A stretch of DNA of 6,200 nt from RGIG7378 sp964500525 (GTDB lineage: Bacteria; Bacillota; Clostridia; RGIG7378). Made by a program: the position numbers and the translations under genes. Location of the stretch: assembly GCA_964500525.1 (NCBI GenBank), contig CAZCOE010000064.1:1-6200 (forward strand). The letters run 5' to 3'. Positions 1 to 5,583 of this stretch are shown here, piece by piece; positions within the stretch are counted from its first letter, which is position 1; each line of letters starts with the position of its first letter. Below the pieces are notes generated by a model, which saw only the letters and a program-made list of their open reading frames with translations, ran no database searches and was not told the origin of the DNA.

Positions 1-231
1 AAATACTCAACAATACAGCAGAAAGGACAATGCCAAGAGATATACGATATTGTCATAGGCCCTGTTGCTGATGACGGAGTTTATGAAGTTGTTAGATTTT
101 ACGAAATCGGCATTTATGATTTGGAAGAAACATTAAAGAGACTAAAGGTTGAGGAACTCTATAATCAATTTCTGTTCCATACCGAAAAATCTTTAACATA
201 CTTGAAGTTTATTGGGTCGGAGGAAAAATAA
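1..231 (+). CDS. DUF3990 family protein, C-terminal fragment (5' end outside window)
   Basis: The reading frame is open from base 1 and ends at TAA 229-231, giving the last 76 residues of a longer protein. Visible landmarks are YDIVIGPVADDGVYEVV at residues 15-31, a helix-like LEETLKRLK at 41-49, and the ending YNQFLFHTEKSLTYLKF at 54-70. I recognise this DIVIGPVADD...FHTEKxLxYLKF pattern as the C-terminal half of DUF3990. From memory, DUF3990 is related to the ADP-ribosyltransferase fold (the superfamily that includes toxins such as DarT); I could not check this. The Q56/H60/E62 cluster is where a catalytic glutamate could sit, which is inference. The stop codon is directly followed by the ATG of the next gene, so it is the first visible gene of a three-gene operon. 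Base composition is A+T-richer than the core genes to the right. Family call fairly sure; function unknown. Confidence 0.8.
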   Translation, partial: KYSTIQQKGQCQEIYDIVIGPVADDGVYEVVRFYEIGIYDLEETLKRLKVEELYNQFLFHTEKSLTYLKFIGSEEK

Positions 232-465
232 ATGAACAAAGATAGGTTTTCAGCATTAATGGCTATGATTACTCCCGATATAATCACTAAGATAATGGAC
301 AAATACGAATTAGACGAAAATAAGGCAATGGCATTATTTCATAGGTCGGAACTTTATAAGGCTCTGGAAAACGAAGATACAAAAGTATGGCAGTATAGTT
401 CCGAAATGATTGTTGAACTATTCGACAGAGAAATGAATGGGAAGTTGGAATTCCCGGAGGTATAG
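232..465 (+). CDS. Small acidic helical protein between DUF3990 and DUF3791 genes, function unknown
   Basis: The gene encodes 77 residues with no signal peptide and no membrane segment. The ATG touches the TAA of the DUF3990 gene, and TCGGAGG lies about 9 bases upstream inside that gene, so this start is well supported and translational coupling is likely. The product looks mostly helical: KIMDKYELDENKAMALFHRS around residues 20-39, then LYKALENEDTKVWQYS at about 41-56, and the acidic ending GKLEFPEV. I have an impression that proteins with the pattern LYxxLExExTKVWxxS and a final FPE often stand beside DUF3990/DUF3791 genes, but I cannot name a family. A plausible role is antitoxin or partner of the DUF3990 protein, inferred only from position, size and acidity. 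The gene ends one base before the DUF3791 ATG. Confidence 0.8.
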   Translation: MNKDRFSALMAMITPDIITKIMDKYELDENKAMALFHRSELYKALENEDTKVWQYSSEMIVELFDREMNGKLEFPEV

Positions 466-466
466 C

Positions 467-673
467 ATGAGTAAAACTTTACAATTCAAAACTTTTTGCT
501 TTGAAATGTATAAAGCAGAAAAAGGTTTGACGGGCATTATGGCCCAAGAACTTTTTGAGAAATACAAAGTGTTTGACTACCTTGATACATTTTATGAAGT
601 ATTACACACTACGGGACATAGATATATCATCAATGATATTGACTTGTATATCGAAGCTCGTACAATGACGTAA
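467..673 (+). CDS. DUF3791 domain protein
   Basis: The gene encodes 68 residues. The start at 467 (MSKTLQF) is chosen over an in-frame ATG at 437 because GGAGG at 456-460 lies 6 bases before it, and because the 437 start would overlap the upstream gene by 29 bases and add ten residues unlike the family. The sequence matches DUF3791 over nearly its full length: a first helix (FKTFCFEMYKAEKG, residues 7-20), LTGIMAQELFEKYKVFDYL (21-39) and the typical core FYEVLHTTGHRYIINDIDLYI (42-62, hallmark LHTxGxxYIxxDID). It is a small soluble protein with no catalytic motif I can see. DUF3791 genes are often found next to DUF3990 genes in gut Clostridia, so the two products probably act together. The biochemical role is unknown; an antitoxin or adaptor role is a guess. 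No terminator with a T-tract follows the gene. Confidence 0.85.
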   Translation: MSKTLQFKTFCFEMYKAEKGLTGIMAQELFEKYKVFDYLDTFYEVLHTTGHRYIINDIDLYIEARTMT

Positions 674-701
674 ACTAAAAACCGAATATTACAGTTTAAA
701 T

Positions 702-772
702 AACCGAACGGCACATCAGACGGTGGTGTGAGAGGCCGGTTACGCAATTAATGGGTGACCTCCTACTCGTTT
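702..772 (+). mobile_element. Degenerate 3' end of a group II intron (domain V remnant plus domain VI)
   Basis: The stretch contains ACGGTGGTGTGAGAGG (720-735) and CCTCCTACTCG (759-769), a pair I recognise from the 3' ends of bacterial group II introns. Folding by eye gives a domain VI hairpin: GAG 730-732 with CTC 766-768, AGG 733-735 with CCT 762-764, GGTTA 738-742 with TGACC 756-760. A765 is bulged exactly where the branch-point adenosine is expected. Domain V looks broken: only ACCG 703-706 with CGGT 721-724 pairs, the rest is several bases shorter than the usual 34-nt hairpin, and the 3' end lacks a clear AY. There is no maturase gene in the window. It is most likely an inert relic. A conserved non-intron RNA is a less likely alternative. 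Confidence 0.6.
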
Positions 773-820
773 GAGATTTTACTTGAGAATTTACTTGTCA
801 AACTACCGCCCCATTCAGTA

Positions 821-849
821 TTGCAATAGGGCTCTTGTTATGCTAAAAT
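821..849 (+). promoter_or_regulatory. Sigma-A promoter of secG
   Basis: TTGCAA (821-826) and TAAAAT (844-849) are separated by 17 bases. TG at 841-842 gives an extended -10 (TGCTAAAAT). The predicted start is about 856, leaving a leader of roughly 50 bases before secG. An upstream TTGTCA at 795-800 could be a second -35, but no good -10 follows it. Confidence 0.7.
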
Positions 850-871
850 GCCGTAATGTGACATTAATTTG

Positions 872-885
872 AGGTCGATAGACCT
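872..885 (+). other. Small hairpin in the secG leader
   Basis: AGGTC (872-876) and GACCT (881-885) form a perfect 5-bp stem with a GATA loop. It lies between the promoter and the ribosome binding site (GAGG 897-900). There is no T-tract, so it is not a terminator; it may stabilise the 5' end of the message. A role is not shown. Confidence 0.35.
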
Positions 886-906
886 AACATACATTTGAGG
901 TAAATG

Positions 907-1347
907 ATGAACGCTTTTCAGATTATTTTCGGTATTCTTGACATTATTGTTTGTATCGCCCTGGTTGTTATTATCATAACTCAGAGCAGCAAGTCCGGTG
1001 GACTTGGAGCTATTGGCGGACAGTCAGATGCAGGTTTTGGCGTTTCCAAGGCTAAGAGCCTGAGAAATGAGGCCATTTATTCCAAGATCACCATCGTTCT
1101 GGCAGTTGTCTTCGTTGTCCTGTCTATTGCATTGTTTGCTATGACAAACACCAAGGCTCCCAATGTACCTGCTGCACCTACAGCAACACCTTCATCTGCT
1201 GCACCTTCCGCTGCACCTTCCGCTTCACCTAGCGCCGATGGCACCACCGACGTTACAACAGATGCTACTACAGATACAACCACTGACGTTACAGGGGACG
1301 CAACCACCGACGTTACTGCAGATAAGACAACTGACGTTACAGAGTAA
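907..1347 (+). CDS. secG: SecG preprotein translocase subunit with a long Thr/Asp repeat tail
   Basis: SecG is the small membrane subunit of the SecYEG export channel. Residues 6-24 form the first membrane helix and 61-79 the second. Between them is the family hallmark TQSSKSGGLGAIGG (25-38), followed by a basic stretch (KAKSLR). The usual SecG is about 75-80 residues; this one has 146. The extra part begins with an Ala/Pro/Ser/Thr linker (about 83-112). It ends with eight tandem four-residue units of pattern T-(T/G/A)-D-x at 113-144, such as TTDV. Since both SecG termini are normally outside the cytoplasm, the tail should lie on the outer face. GAGG at 897-900 is 6 bases from ATG 907 and only 3 from the in-frame ATG 904, so I prefer 907. 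The gene has its own promoter and terminator. Next to rnr, as in many Firmicutes. Identity is sure; tail function is unknown. Confidence 0.93.
   Translation: MNAFQIIFGILDIIVCIALVVIIITQSSKSGGLGAIGGQSDAGFGVSKAKSLRNEAIYSKITIVLAVVFVVLSIALFAMTNTKAPNVPAAPTATPSSAAPSAAPSASPSADGTTDVTTDATTDTTTDVTGDATTDVTADKTTDVTE
1246..1340 (+). repeat. Tandem DNA repeat encoding the SecG tail
   Basis: The 11-mer AC(C/T)GACGTTAC occurs four times, at 1246-1256, 1282-1292, 1306-1316 and 1330-1340. The offsets are 36, 24 and 24 bases, all multiples of the 12-base unit that encodes one four-residue repeat. The in-frame period means copy-number change would alter tail length without a frameshift. Confidence 0.8.
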
Positions 1348-1420
1348 TCCAAACCTCCCGGCAGAGAGTCAATTTCATTACAGCAGCAACTATCCAAGTG
1401 TCAGACAGATTGCATAATTA

Positions 1421-1453
1421 AACACAGTATCCATGGCGATGCTGTGTTTTTTT
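1421..1453 (+). terminator. Intrinsic terminator after secG
   Basis: AACACAGTATC (1421-1431) pairs with GATGCTGTGTT (1438-1448) as an 11-bp stem with one T-G pair and a CATGGC loop. It is followed by T residues running to 1453. It lies 73 bases after the secG stop and only 25 bases before the rnr start, so it can end the secG transcript or act as an attenuator for rnr. Bases 1348-1420 show nothing else. Confidence 0.85.
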
Positions 1454-1465
1454 AGGCTTTCTGGG

Positions 1466-1471
1466 TAAAAT
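1466..1471 (+). promoter_or_regulatory. Possible -10 element for a leaderless rnr transcript
   Basis: TAAAAT at 1466-1471 is a 5/6 match to TATAAT, and the expected start point 7-8 bases downstream falls on the rnr ATG (1479). No matching -35 is seen; the region 17 bases upstream is the end of the terminator (TGTGTT). This is weak and only of interest because rnr lacks a clear ribosome binding site. Confidence 0.25.
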
Positions 1472-1478
1472 TACATTG

Positions 1479-3485
1479 ATGAAGAAAAAGAAGAAAACCC
1501 AAAAATTGCACAGCAGACATAGAGCCAGCCGCCAAAAGAACAGCAGGCCGACGATTTACGGCACGTACCGTGACACCGGCAGAGGCTATGGCTTCGTAAC
1601 TCCCGACCAGAATTCCTGGTGCTCGGAGGACATTTTTGTAGCCATGGAGGATGCCCTGGGAGCCTTGGACGGGGACAGCGTTGCAGTATTGCTGAATCCC
1701 TCCGGAGCCAGAGGCAAAGCTCACGGAACCGTTGCCAGAGTGCTTAGCAGGGCAGCCACATGTCTGGTAGGCACTTGTGTAAGCTCTGACAGGGGAATTG
1801 TATTTTTGCCGGACGACAGGCGCTTTGCGTCATACAGTTTTGTGCTGGACCACCAATCCGAGCTTCGCATTCTTGGCAGGGCCGAATTGGATTCCGGTAT
1901 CAAGGCCTGCGTCCGCATTATGCGCTACCCCAAGAACCACCTGGTCCGCACAGTTGTCAGCCTGACAGAGGTGTTGGGTGCTGTGGGAGACAAGGGCATA
2001 GATGTGCTGTCCATAATTAAGTCCTATGGCTTTCATGACAGATTCAGTCATGAGGTTCTTGCTGAATCCAACAGGATACCTGAAATTATCCCAGAGGAGG
2101 ATTACCAGGGCAGAGAGGACTTCAGAAAATACGATATAGTGACTATTGACGGAGACGATTCCAAGGACTTTGACGACGCAGTCTATGTCGCCAAGCTGGA
2201 TAATGGCAACTATATGCTCCAGGTTCACATTGCGGACGTGGCCCACTATGTGGACTCCATGACCTTCACAGACAGAGAGGCATATTACAGAGGCACCAGT
2301 GTGTATTTTCTGGACAGAGTGCTGCCTATGCTGCCTGAGAGACTGTCCAATGACCTATGCAGCCTCAGGCCCGGTGTGGACAGGCTGACAATGTCTGTGG
2401 TTATGGAGGTGAACACCCAGGGGAATGTGGTGGATTATCGGATTACAGAGGGTGTTATACGCTCTGCCGGCAGACTGACCTACTCCAAGGTGTATAAATC
2501 CCTTCAGGGCCTTTGTCCAGAGTATGACAGATACAGTTGTCTGTTGAGAGATATGGCTGAATTGGCCAAAATTTTGCGGGACAAGCGCTGTCGACGGGAT
2601 TCGCTGGAGTTCGAATTCCCGGAATACAAGGTGATGCTGGACGAGAATGACAAGCCCATATCTGTGGAGAAGGTGGAGATCACCGAGGCCAATGGAATTA
2701 TAGAGGAATTCATGATCCTGTGTAATGAAACTGTGGCGGAGTTTGTCGCAAATCACAGGCATCCTATGATGTACCGAGTCCACGACAAACCCGACCCGGA
2801 GAAACTGCTGCGCTTTGCCGCATTTGCGGGAGGACTGGGGTATTCTGTCAATGTCGCATCCGGCAATTTACAGCATGAGCTGTCCCGTGTAATATTGAGT
2901 ACAGAGGAAGACCCCCGGCGTCAGATGATCCATTCGGTTATGCTGAGGAGCCTTAAGAAGGCGGAATATTCTCCGGATAACATGGGCCATTTTGGATTGG
3001 CCAGCAAGTGCTATTGTCACTTTACATCCCCAATTCGCAGGTATCCCGACCTGATTGTCCACAGGATAATTAAGTCTATGATGGGCAAATACACCGGCCC
3101 ATTGTTCCCGGATGACAGCCTATATAGTGCTGCAGCCCACCTGTCTGAGAAGGAGAGAGATGCCCAGGATGGATCCAGAGAGGCAGAGGATATCAAGAAG
3201 ATCGAATATATGCAGGGTTTCATAGGCCAGTGGCTGGAGGGTGTAATCTCCGGAATCAACTACTCCGGATTGTTTGTGGAATTGGACAATGGAGTGGAGG
3301 GCTTTGTGGAACTATCTTCTCTCCATCGCTTCTATGAGGTGGATCAGGACAACTTCCGAATCGTATCCCGAGGCGGCAATATTACCCTGTACATGGGGAA
3401 TCGGGTCAGAGTCAAGGTGTTGAGCGCCAATATTAACCGGCGCAGAGTATATTTCGAACTGGACAAAAGTTGTGAGGGCAGATAG
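1479..3485 (+). CDS. rnr: Ribonuclease R (3'-5' exoribonuclease)
   Basis: RNase R degrades structured RNA processively from the 3' end in the cytoplasm and takes part in mRNA, rRNA and tmRNA-linked decay. The protein has 668 residues. It opens with a Lys run (MKKKKK), then a cold-shock-type OB domain (GTYRDTGRGYGFVTPD, about 28-43), a second OB region, the RNB catalytic domain and a C-terminal S1 domain (about 583-660, GVISGINYSGLFVEL). The four metal-binding aspartates are present as D224, D230, D232 and D233 in DGDDSKDFDD. The FTSPIRRYPDLIVHR motif is intact near 510-525. It is shorter than E. coli RNase R because it lacks the N-terminal helix-turn-helix extension and a basic tail after S1. 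ATG 1479 is chosen; TTG 1476 is also in frame. No clear Shine-Dalgarno is visible. mtaB follows after 2 bases, so the two are cotranscribed. Confidence 0.95.
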   Translation: MKKKKKTQKLHSRHRASRQKNSRPTIYGTYRDTGRGYGFVTPDQNSWCSEDIFVAMEDALGALDGDSVAVLLNPSGARGKAHGTVARVLSRAATCLVGTCVSSDRGIVFLPDDRRFASYSFVLDHQSELRILGRAELDSGIKACVRIMRYPKNHLVRTVVSLTEVLGAVGDKGIDVLSIIKSYGFHDRFSHEVLAESNRIPEIIPEEDYQGREDFRKYDIVTIDGDDSKDFDDAVYVAKLDNGNYMLQVHIADVAHYVDSMTFTDREAYYRGTSVYFLDRVLPMLPERLSNDLCSLRPGVDRLTMSVVMEVNTQGNVVDYRITEGVIRSAGRLTYSKVYKSLQGLCPEYDRYSCLLRDMAELAKILRDKRCRRDSLEFEFPEYKVMLDENDKPISVEKVEITEANGIIEEFMILCNETVAEFVANHRHPMMYRVHDKPDPEKLLRFAAFAGGLGYSVNVASGNLQHELSRVILSTEEDPRRQMIHSVMLRSLKKAEYSPDNMGHFGLASKCYCHFTSPIRRYPDLIVHRIIKSMMGKYTGPLFPDDSLYSAAAHLSEKERDAQDGSREAEDIKKIEYMQGFIGQWLEGVISGINYSGLFVELDNGVEGFVELSSLHRFYEVDQDNFRIVSRGGNITLYMGNRVRVKVLSANINRRRVYFELDKSCEGR

Positions 3486-3487
3486 GG

Positions 3488-4807
3488 ATGAACAGGACAT
3501 TTGCAATATTATCTCTGGGTTGTAAGGTGAACCAATACGATAGCCAGGCTCTGTCAGAGGAACTGGTGAGGAGGGGGTTTGTCCAGGTGCCCTTTAACCA
3601 AAGTGCAGACGTATATGTGGTGAACACATGTACCGTTACCGGCATGTCGGACCGCAAATCCAGGCAGATGCTGCGCCGTACCAAGAAGCAGAACCCCAAC
3701 AGCATTCTGGCTGTTATGGGCTGTTACAGCCAGCTGTCACCGGAGGCTGTTTGCAAAATGGAGGAGACGGATATTATCTGGGGTACCCGCCATAGGGAAC
3801 TGCTGCCGGATGCCATTGAGCAGGCATTGAATAACCCGGTGGGCAGCAAGATCCGTTCCGACATGTTGCTGTCCAGGCACATTGATCCCACCAGTATCTC
3901 CCACATGCCTGAGAGATGCAGAGCCTATATCAAGGTAGAGGACGGATGCAACAGATATTGTACATACTGCGCGATTCCCTATGCCAGAGGTCCCGTGTGC
4001 AGCAGAGAACCGGGGGAAATACTGGCTGAGGCCCGCCGCCTGGCCAATGAGGGCTGCAGGGAAATCGTTATTATCGGAATAAATCTGGGAGTCTACGGCA
4101 GGGATTTGCCATCCAGACCCACTTTACCCCAAGTAATTGCCCAATTGGCAGAAATCCCGGGAATATTGAGGATCCGGCTGGGATCTATGGAACCGGATAT
4201 GGTAAATGAGGAGTTTCTCCGGGTGCTGGCATCTACGCCAAAACTGTGTTCCCACTTCCATATGGCCCTCCAGAGCGGATGCGACAATCAACTGCAGGCC
4301 ATGAACAGGAGATACACCTGCGGAGAGTTCGAGGATTATTGCAGGAAGCTCAGAAAAATCAGACCTGAGGCTGCAATTTGCACAGATATTATGGTAGGTT
4401 TCCCCGGGGAAAGCCGGGAGGACTTTGCTGCCACCAAGGAGTTCCTTAAAAAGATAAATTTTGCCGCAATGCACGTATTTAAGTATTCCCGCAGACCGGG
4501 AACCAAGGCCGACACCATGCCGGATCAGGTAGACGAGGTTGTGAAGAACAGCCGCAGCGAGGAACTGATTCGCCTGGGTGCAGAAATGAGCAATGCCTTT
4601 AATTCCACACTGATTGGCAAAGATGTGGAGGTCCTGGCGGAGTGCAGGTGCGATGGGGTACCCAATATGTGGGAGGGCCATACAGGCAACTATGTTTCAG
4701 TCAGGTTTTGCTGTGACAGAGACCTGACAAATCAGGCTGTTATTGTACATATTGCGGCTGCAGACAGGGAATATGCCTATGGCACTATTGAAAACATGCC
4801 ATTTTAA
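3488..4807 (+). CDS. mtaB: tRNA N6-threonylcarbamoyladenosine (t6A37) methylthiotransferase MtaB
   Basis: MtaB is a radical-SAM enzyme that adds a methylthio group to t6A at tRNA position 37 (giving ms2t6A), which aids decoding of ANN codons. The protein has 439 residues, normal for the family. The N-terminal UPF0004 domain carries its cluster cysteines at C12 (LGCKVNQYDS), C48 (NTCTVT) and C79 (MGCYSQ). The radical-SAM cluster is C154, C158 and C161 (DGCNRYCTYCAIPYARG), followed by GINLGVYGRDL. A TRAM RNA-binding domain covers about 375-437. The LGCKVNQYDS start and the IPYARG/GxxLGxYGRDL patterns favour MtaB over MiaB and RimO. GAGGG at 3474-3478 inside the end of rnr serves as ribosome binding site, 9 bases before the ATG. 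It sits directly after rnr, where smpB is common in other Firmicutes. All key residues are present. Confidence 0.93.
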   Translation: MNRTFAILSLGCKVNQYDSQALSEELVRRGFVQVPFNQSADVYVVNTCTVTGMSDRKSRQMLRRTKKQNPNSILAVMGCYSQLSPEAVCKMEETDIIWGTRHRELLPDAIEQALNNPVGSKIRSDMLLSRHIDPTSISHMPERCRAYIKVEDGCNRYCTYCAIPYARGPVCSREPGEILAEARRLANEGCREIVIIGINLGVYGRDLPSRPTLPQVIAQLAEIPGILRIRLGSMEPDMVNEEFLRVLASTPKLCSHFHMALQSGCDNQLQAMNRRYTCGEFEDYCRKLRKIRPEAAICTDIMVGFPGESREDFAATKEFLKKINFAAMHVFKYSRRPGTKADTMPDQVDEVVKNSRSEELIRLGAEMSNAFNSTLIGKDVEVLAECRCDGVPNMWEGHTGNYVSVRFCCDRDLTNQAVIVHIAAADREYAYGTIENMPF

Positions 4808-4817
4808 GTGGTATACT
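4788..4817 (+). promoter_or_regulatory. Sigma-A promoter of the ireB-ruvX-DUF1292 operon
   Basis: TTGAAA (4788-4793, inside the end of mtaB) and TATACT (4812-4817) are each 5/6 matches with 18 bases between them. TGG directly before the -10 gives an extended -10 element. The predicted start is near 4824, about 25 bases before the ireB ATG. Confidence 0.7.
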
Positions 4818-4849
4818 TTGTATATAAGTAATGAACGGAGGTTAAGTCA

Positions 4850-5131
4850 ATGGACAAGGGCACGATAAAAGACAAAGGCACTATTAAGTTTAAATTGGCC
4901 AATGATAAGGAAGACGTAGGCCAGATTCTCCGCCAAGTATACTCTGCACTTAAGGACAAGGGTTACAATCCTCTGAACCAGATTGTAGGATATATCATTT
5001 CCGGAGATCCCACCTATATTACCAGCTACAACAATGCTCGCGCATTAATTACACGTATCGACAGAAACGACCTCCTGGAGGAGATGACACTGGAGTTCCT
5101 CAGAGATCACTGTGGCATCAGCGACATCTGA
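4850..5131 (+). CDS. ireB: IreB family regulatory phosphoprotein (UPF0297/DUF965) with duplicated N-terminus
   Basis: IreB is a small cytoplasmic protein known in Enterococcus faecalis as a substrate of the PASTA kinase IreK; it influences cephalosporin resistance and is phosphorylated on N-terminal threonines. The protein here has 93 residues. The core is unmistakable: VGQILRQVYSALKDKGYNPL at about 24-43, then NQIVGYIISGDPTYITSYNN (44-63) and ARALITRIDRNDLLEE. Unusually, the N-terminus repeats DKGTIK twice in a row (residues 2-7 and 8-13), so the likely phosphorylatable Thr appears as T5 and T11. GGAGG at 4837-4841, 8 bases upstream, supports the ATG before the duplication. The gene has its own promoter, and its TGA overlaps the ruvX ATG by one base. 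Identity is sure; phosphorylation at these threonines is inferred. Confidence 0.95.
   Translation: MDKGTIKDKGTIKFKLANDKEDVGQILRQVYSALKDKGYNPLNQIVGYIISGDPTYITSYNNARALITRIDRNDLLEEMTLEFLRDHCGISDI
4853..4888 (+). repeat. 18-bp tandem duplication at the start of ireB
   Basis: Two adjacent 18-base units (4853-4870 and 4871-4888) both encode DKGTIK. They differ at four bases, and all four are synonymous third-codon positions. Confidence 0.85.
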
Positions 5132-5544
5132 TGGCCAGGATACTGGGTATTGACTACGGCAGTGTCCGTATCGGCGTTGCTGTCAGCGATGTTTCAGAGA
5201 CTATTGCCGGGCCGCTGGTTACAGTAAAGAATCGCAATGGCTGTCTGGAGGAAATTCTGGAGCTGTGCAGGGACAACCAGGTTCACACCATTGTTATCGG
5301 CTATCCCAGAAACATGAATGGTACTGAGGGCGAGAATTGCCGCAAGGTAGATGAGTTTGCCCAGAGGTTGGTTCAGGCCGGCAATTTCGATATTATCAAG
5401 TGGGACGAGAGGCTTTCATCAGTTGCCATTCACTCCATGCTTGCAGAGACCGGTGCGAGAGTAGGCAAGGACAAGGGTAAGGTGGATCGGATGGCCGCAG
5501 TCTATATACTGCAAGGTTATCTGGATTACGCCAAGAACCATTAG
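5131..5544 (+). CDS. ruvX: RuvX/YqgF family RuvC-fold nuclease (putative pre-16S rRNA nuclease)
   Basis: YqgF proteins are RNase H/RuvC-fold nucleases linked to maturation of the 16S rRNA 5' end and named RuvX as putative Holliday-junction resolvases. The protein has 137 residues, the normal length. The three acidic active-site positions are present: D8 in LGIDYGSVRIGVAVSD, E93 in WDERLSS, and D119 in KVDRMAAVYILQ. The GYPRNMNGTEG segment at about 58-68 is the family's GxPxxxxG motif. Translation is probably coupled to ireB, since ATG 5131 overlaps the ireB stop (TGATG). The order ireB-ruvX-DUF1292 is conserved across Firmicutes. Which of the two proposed activities dominates cannot be told from sequence. 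Confidence 0.93.
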   Translation: MARILGIDYGSVRIGVAVSDVSETIAGPLVTVKNRNGCLEEILELCRDNQVHTIVIGYPRNMNGTEGENCRKVDEFAQRLVQAGNFDIIKWDERLSSVAIHSMLAETGARVGKDKGKVDRMAAVYILQGYLDYAKNH

Positions 5545-5555
5545 CTAAACTATCT

Positions 5556-5569
5556 GATCCTGTAGGATC
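5556..5569 (+). other. Palindrome in the ruvX-DUF1292 gap
   Basis: GATCCT (5556-5561) and AGGATC (5564-5569) form a perfect inverted repeat with a 2-base centre. It lies 2 bases before the ribosome binding site AAGGAG (5572-5577). A hairpin with so small a loop is doubtful; it could be a protein site or could tune access to the binding site. Confidence 0.35.
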
Positions 5570-5583
5570 GAAAGGAGATTAAA

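Noticed and set aside
437..466. Upstream ATG extension of the DUF3791 gene
   Set aside because: The ATG at 467 has a well-spaced GGAGG and matches the family start; the extension lies in the previous gene's coding sequence.
671..698. TAAACT/AGTTTA inverted repeat as a terminator for the DUF3791 gene
   Set aside because: Only a 6-bp A-T-rich stem with a 16-base loop and no T-tract.
1077..1397. Minus-strand open frame across the secG tail, rich in Val, Ser and Ala
   Set aside because: It is the complement of the Thr/Asp and Ala/Pro repeat codons; the low-complexity repeat keeps the other frames open. No binding site and no family resemblance.
1163..1417. Plus-strand open frame in another frame of secG, Leu/His/Gln/Pro-rich
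   Set aside because: Same low-complexity cause; composition is not protein-like and secG is certain here.
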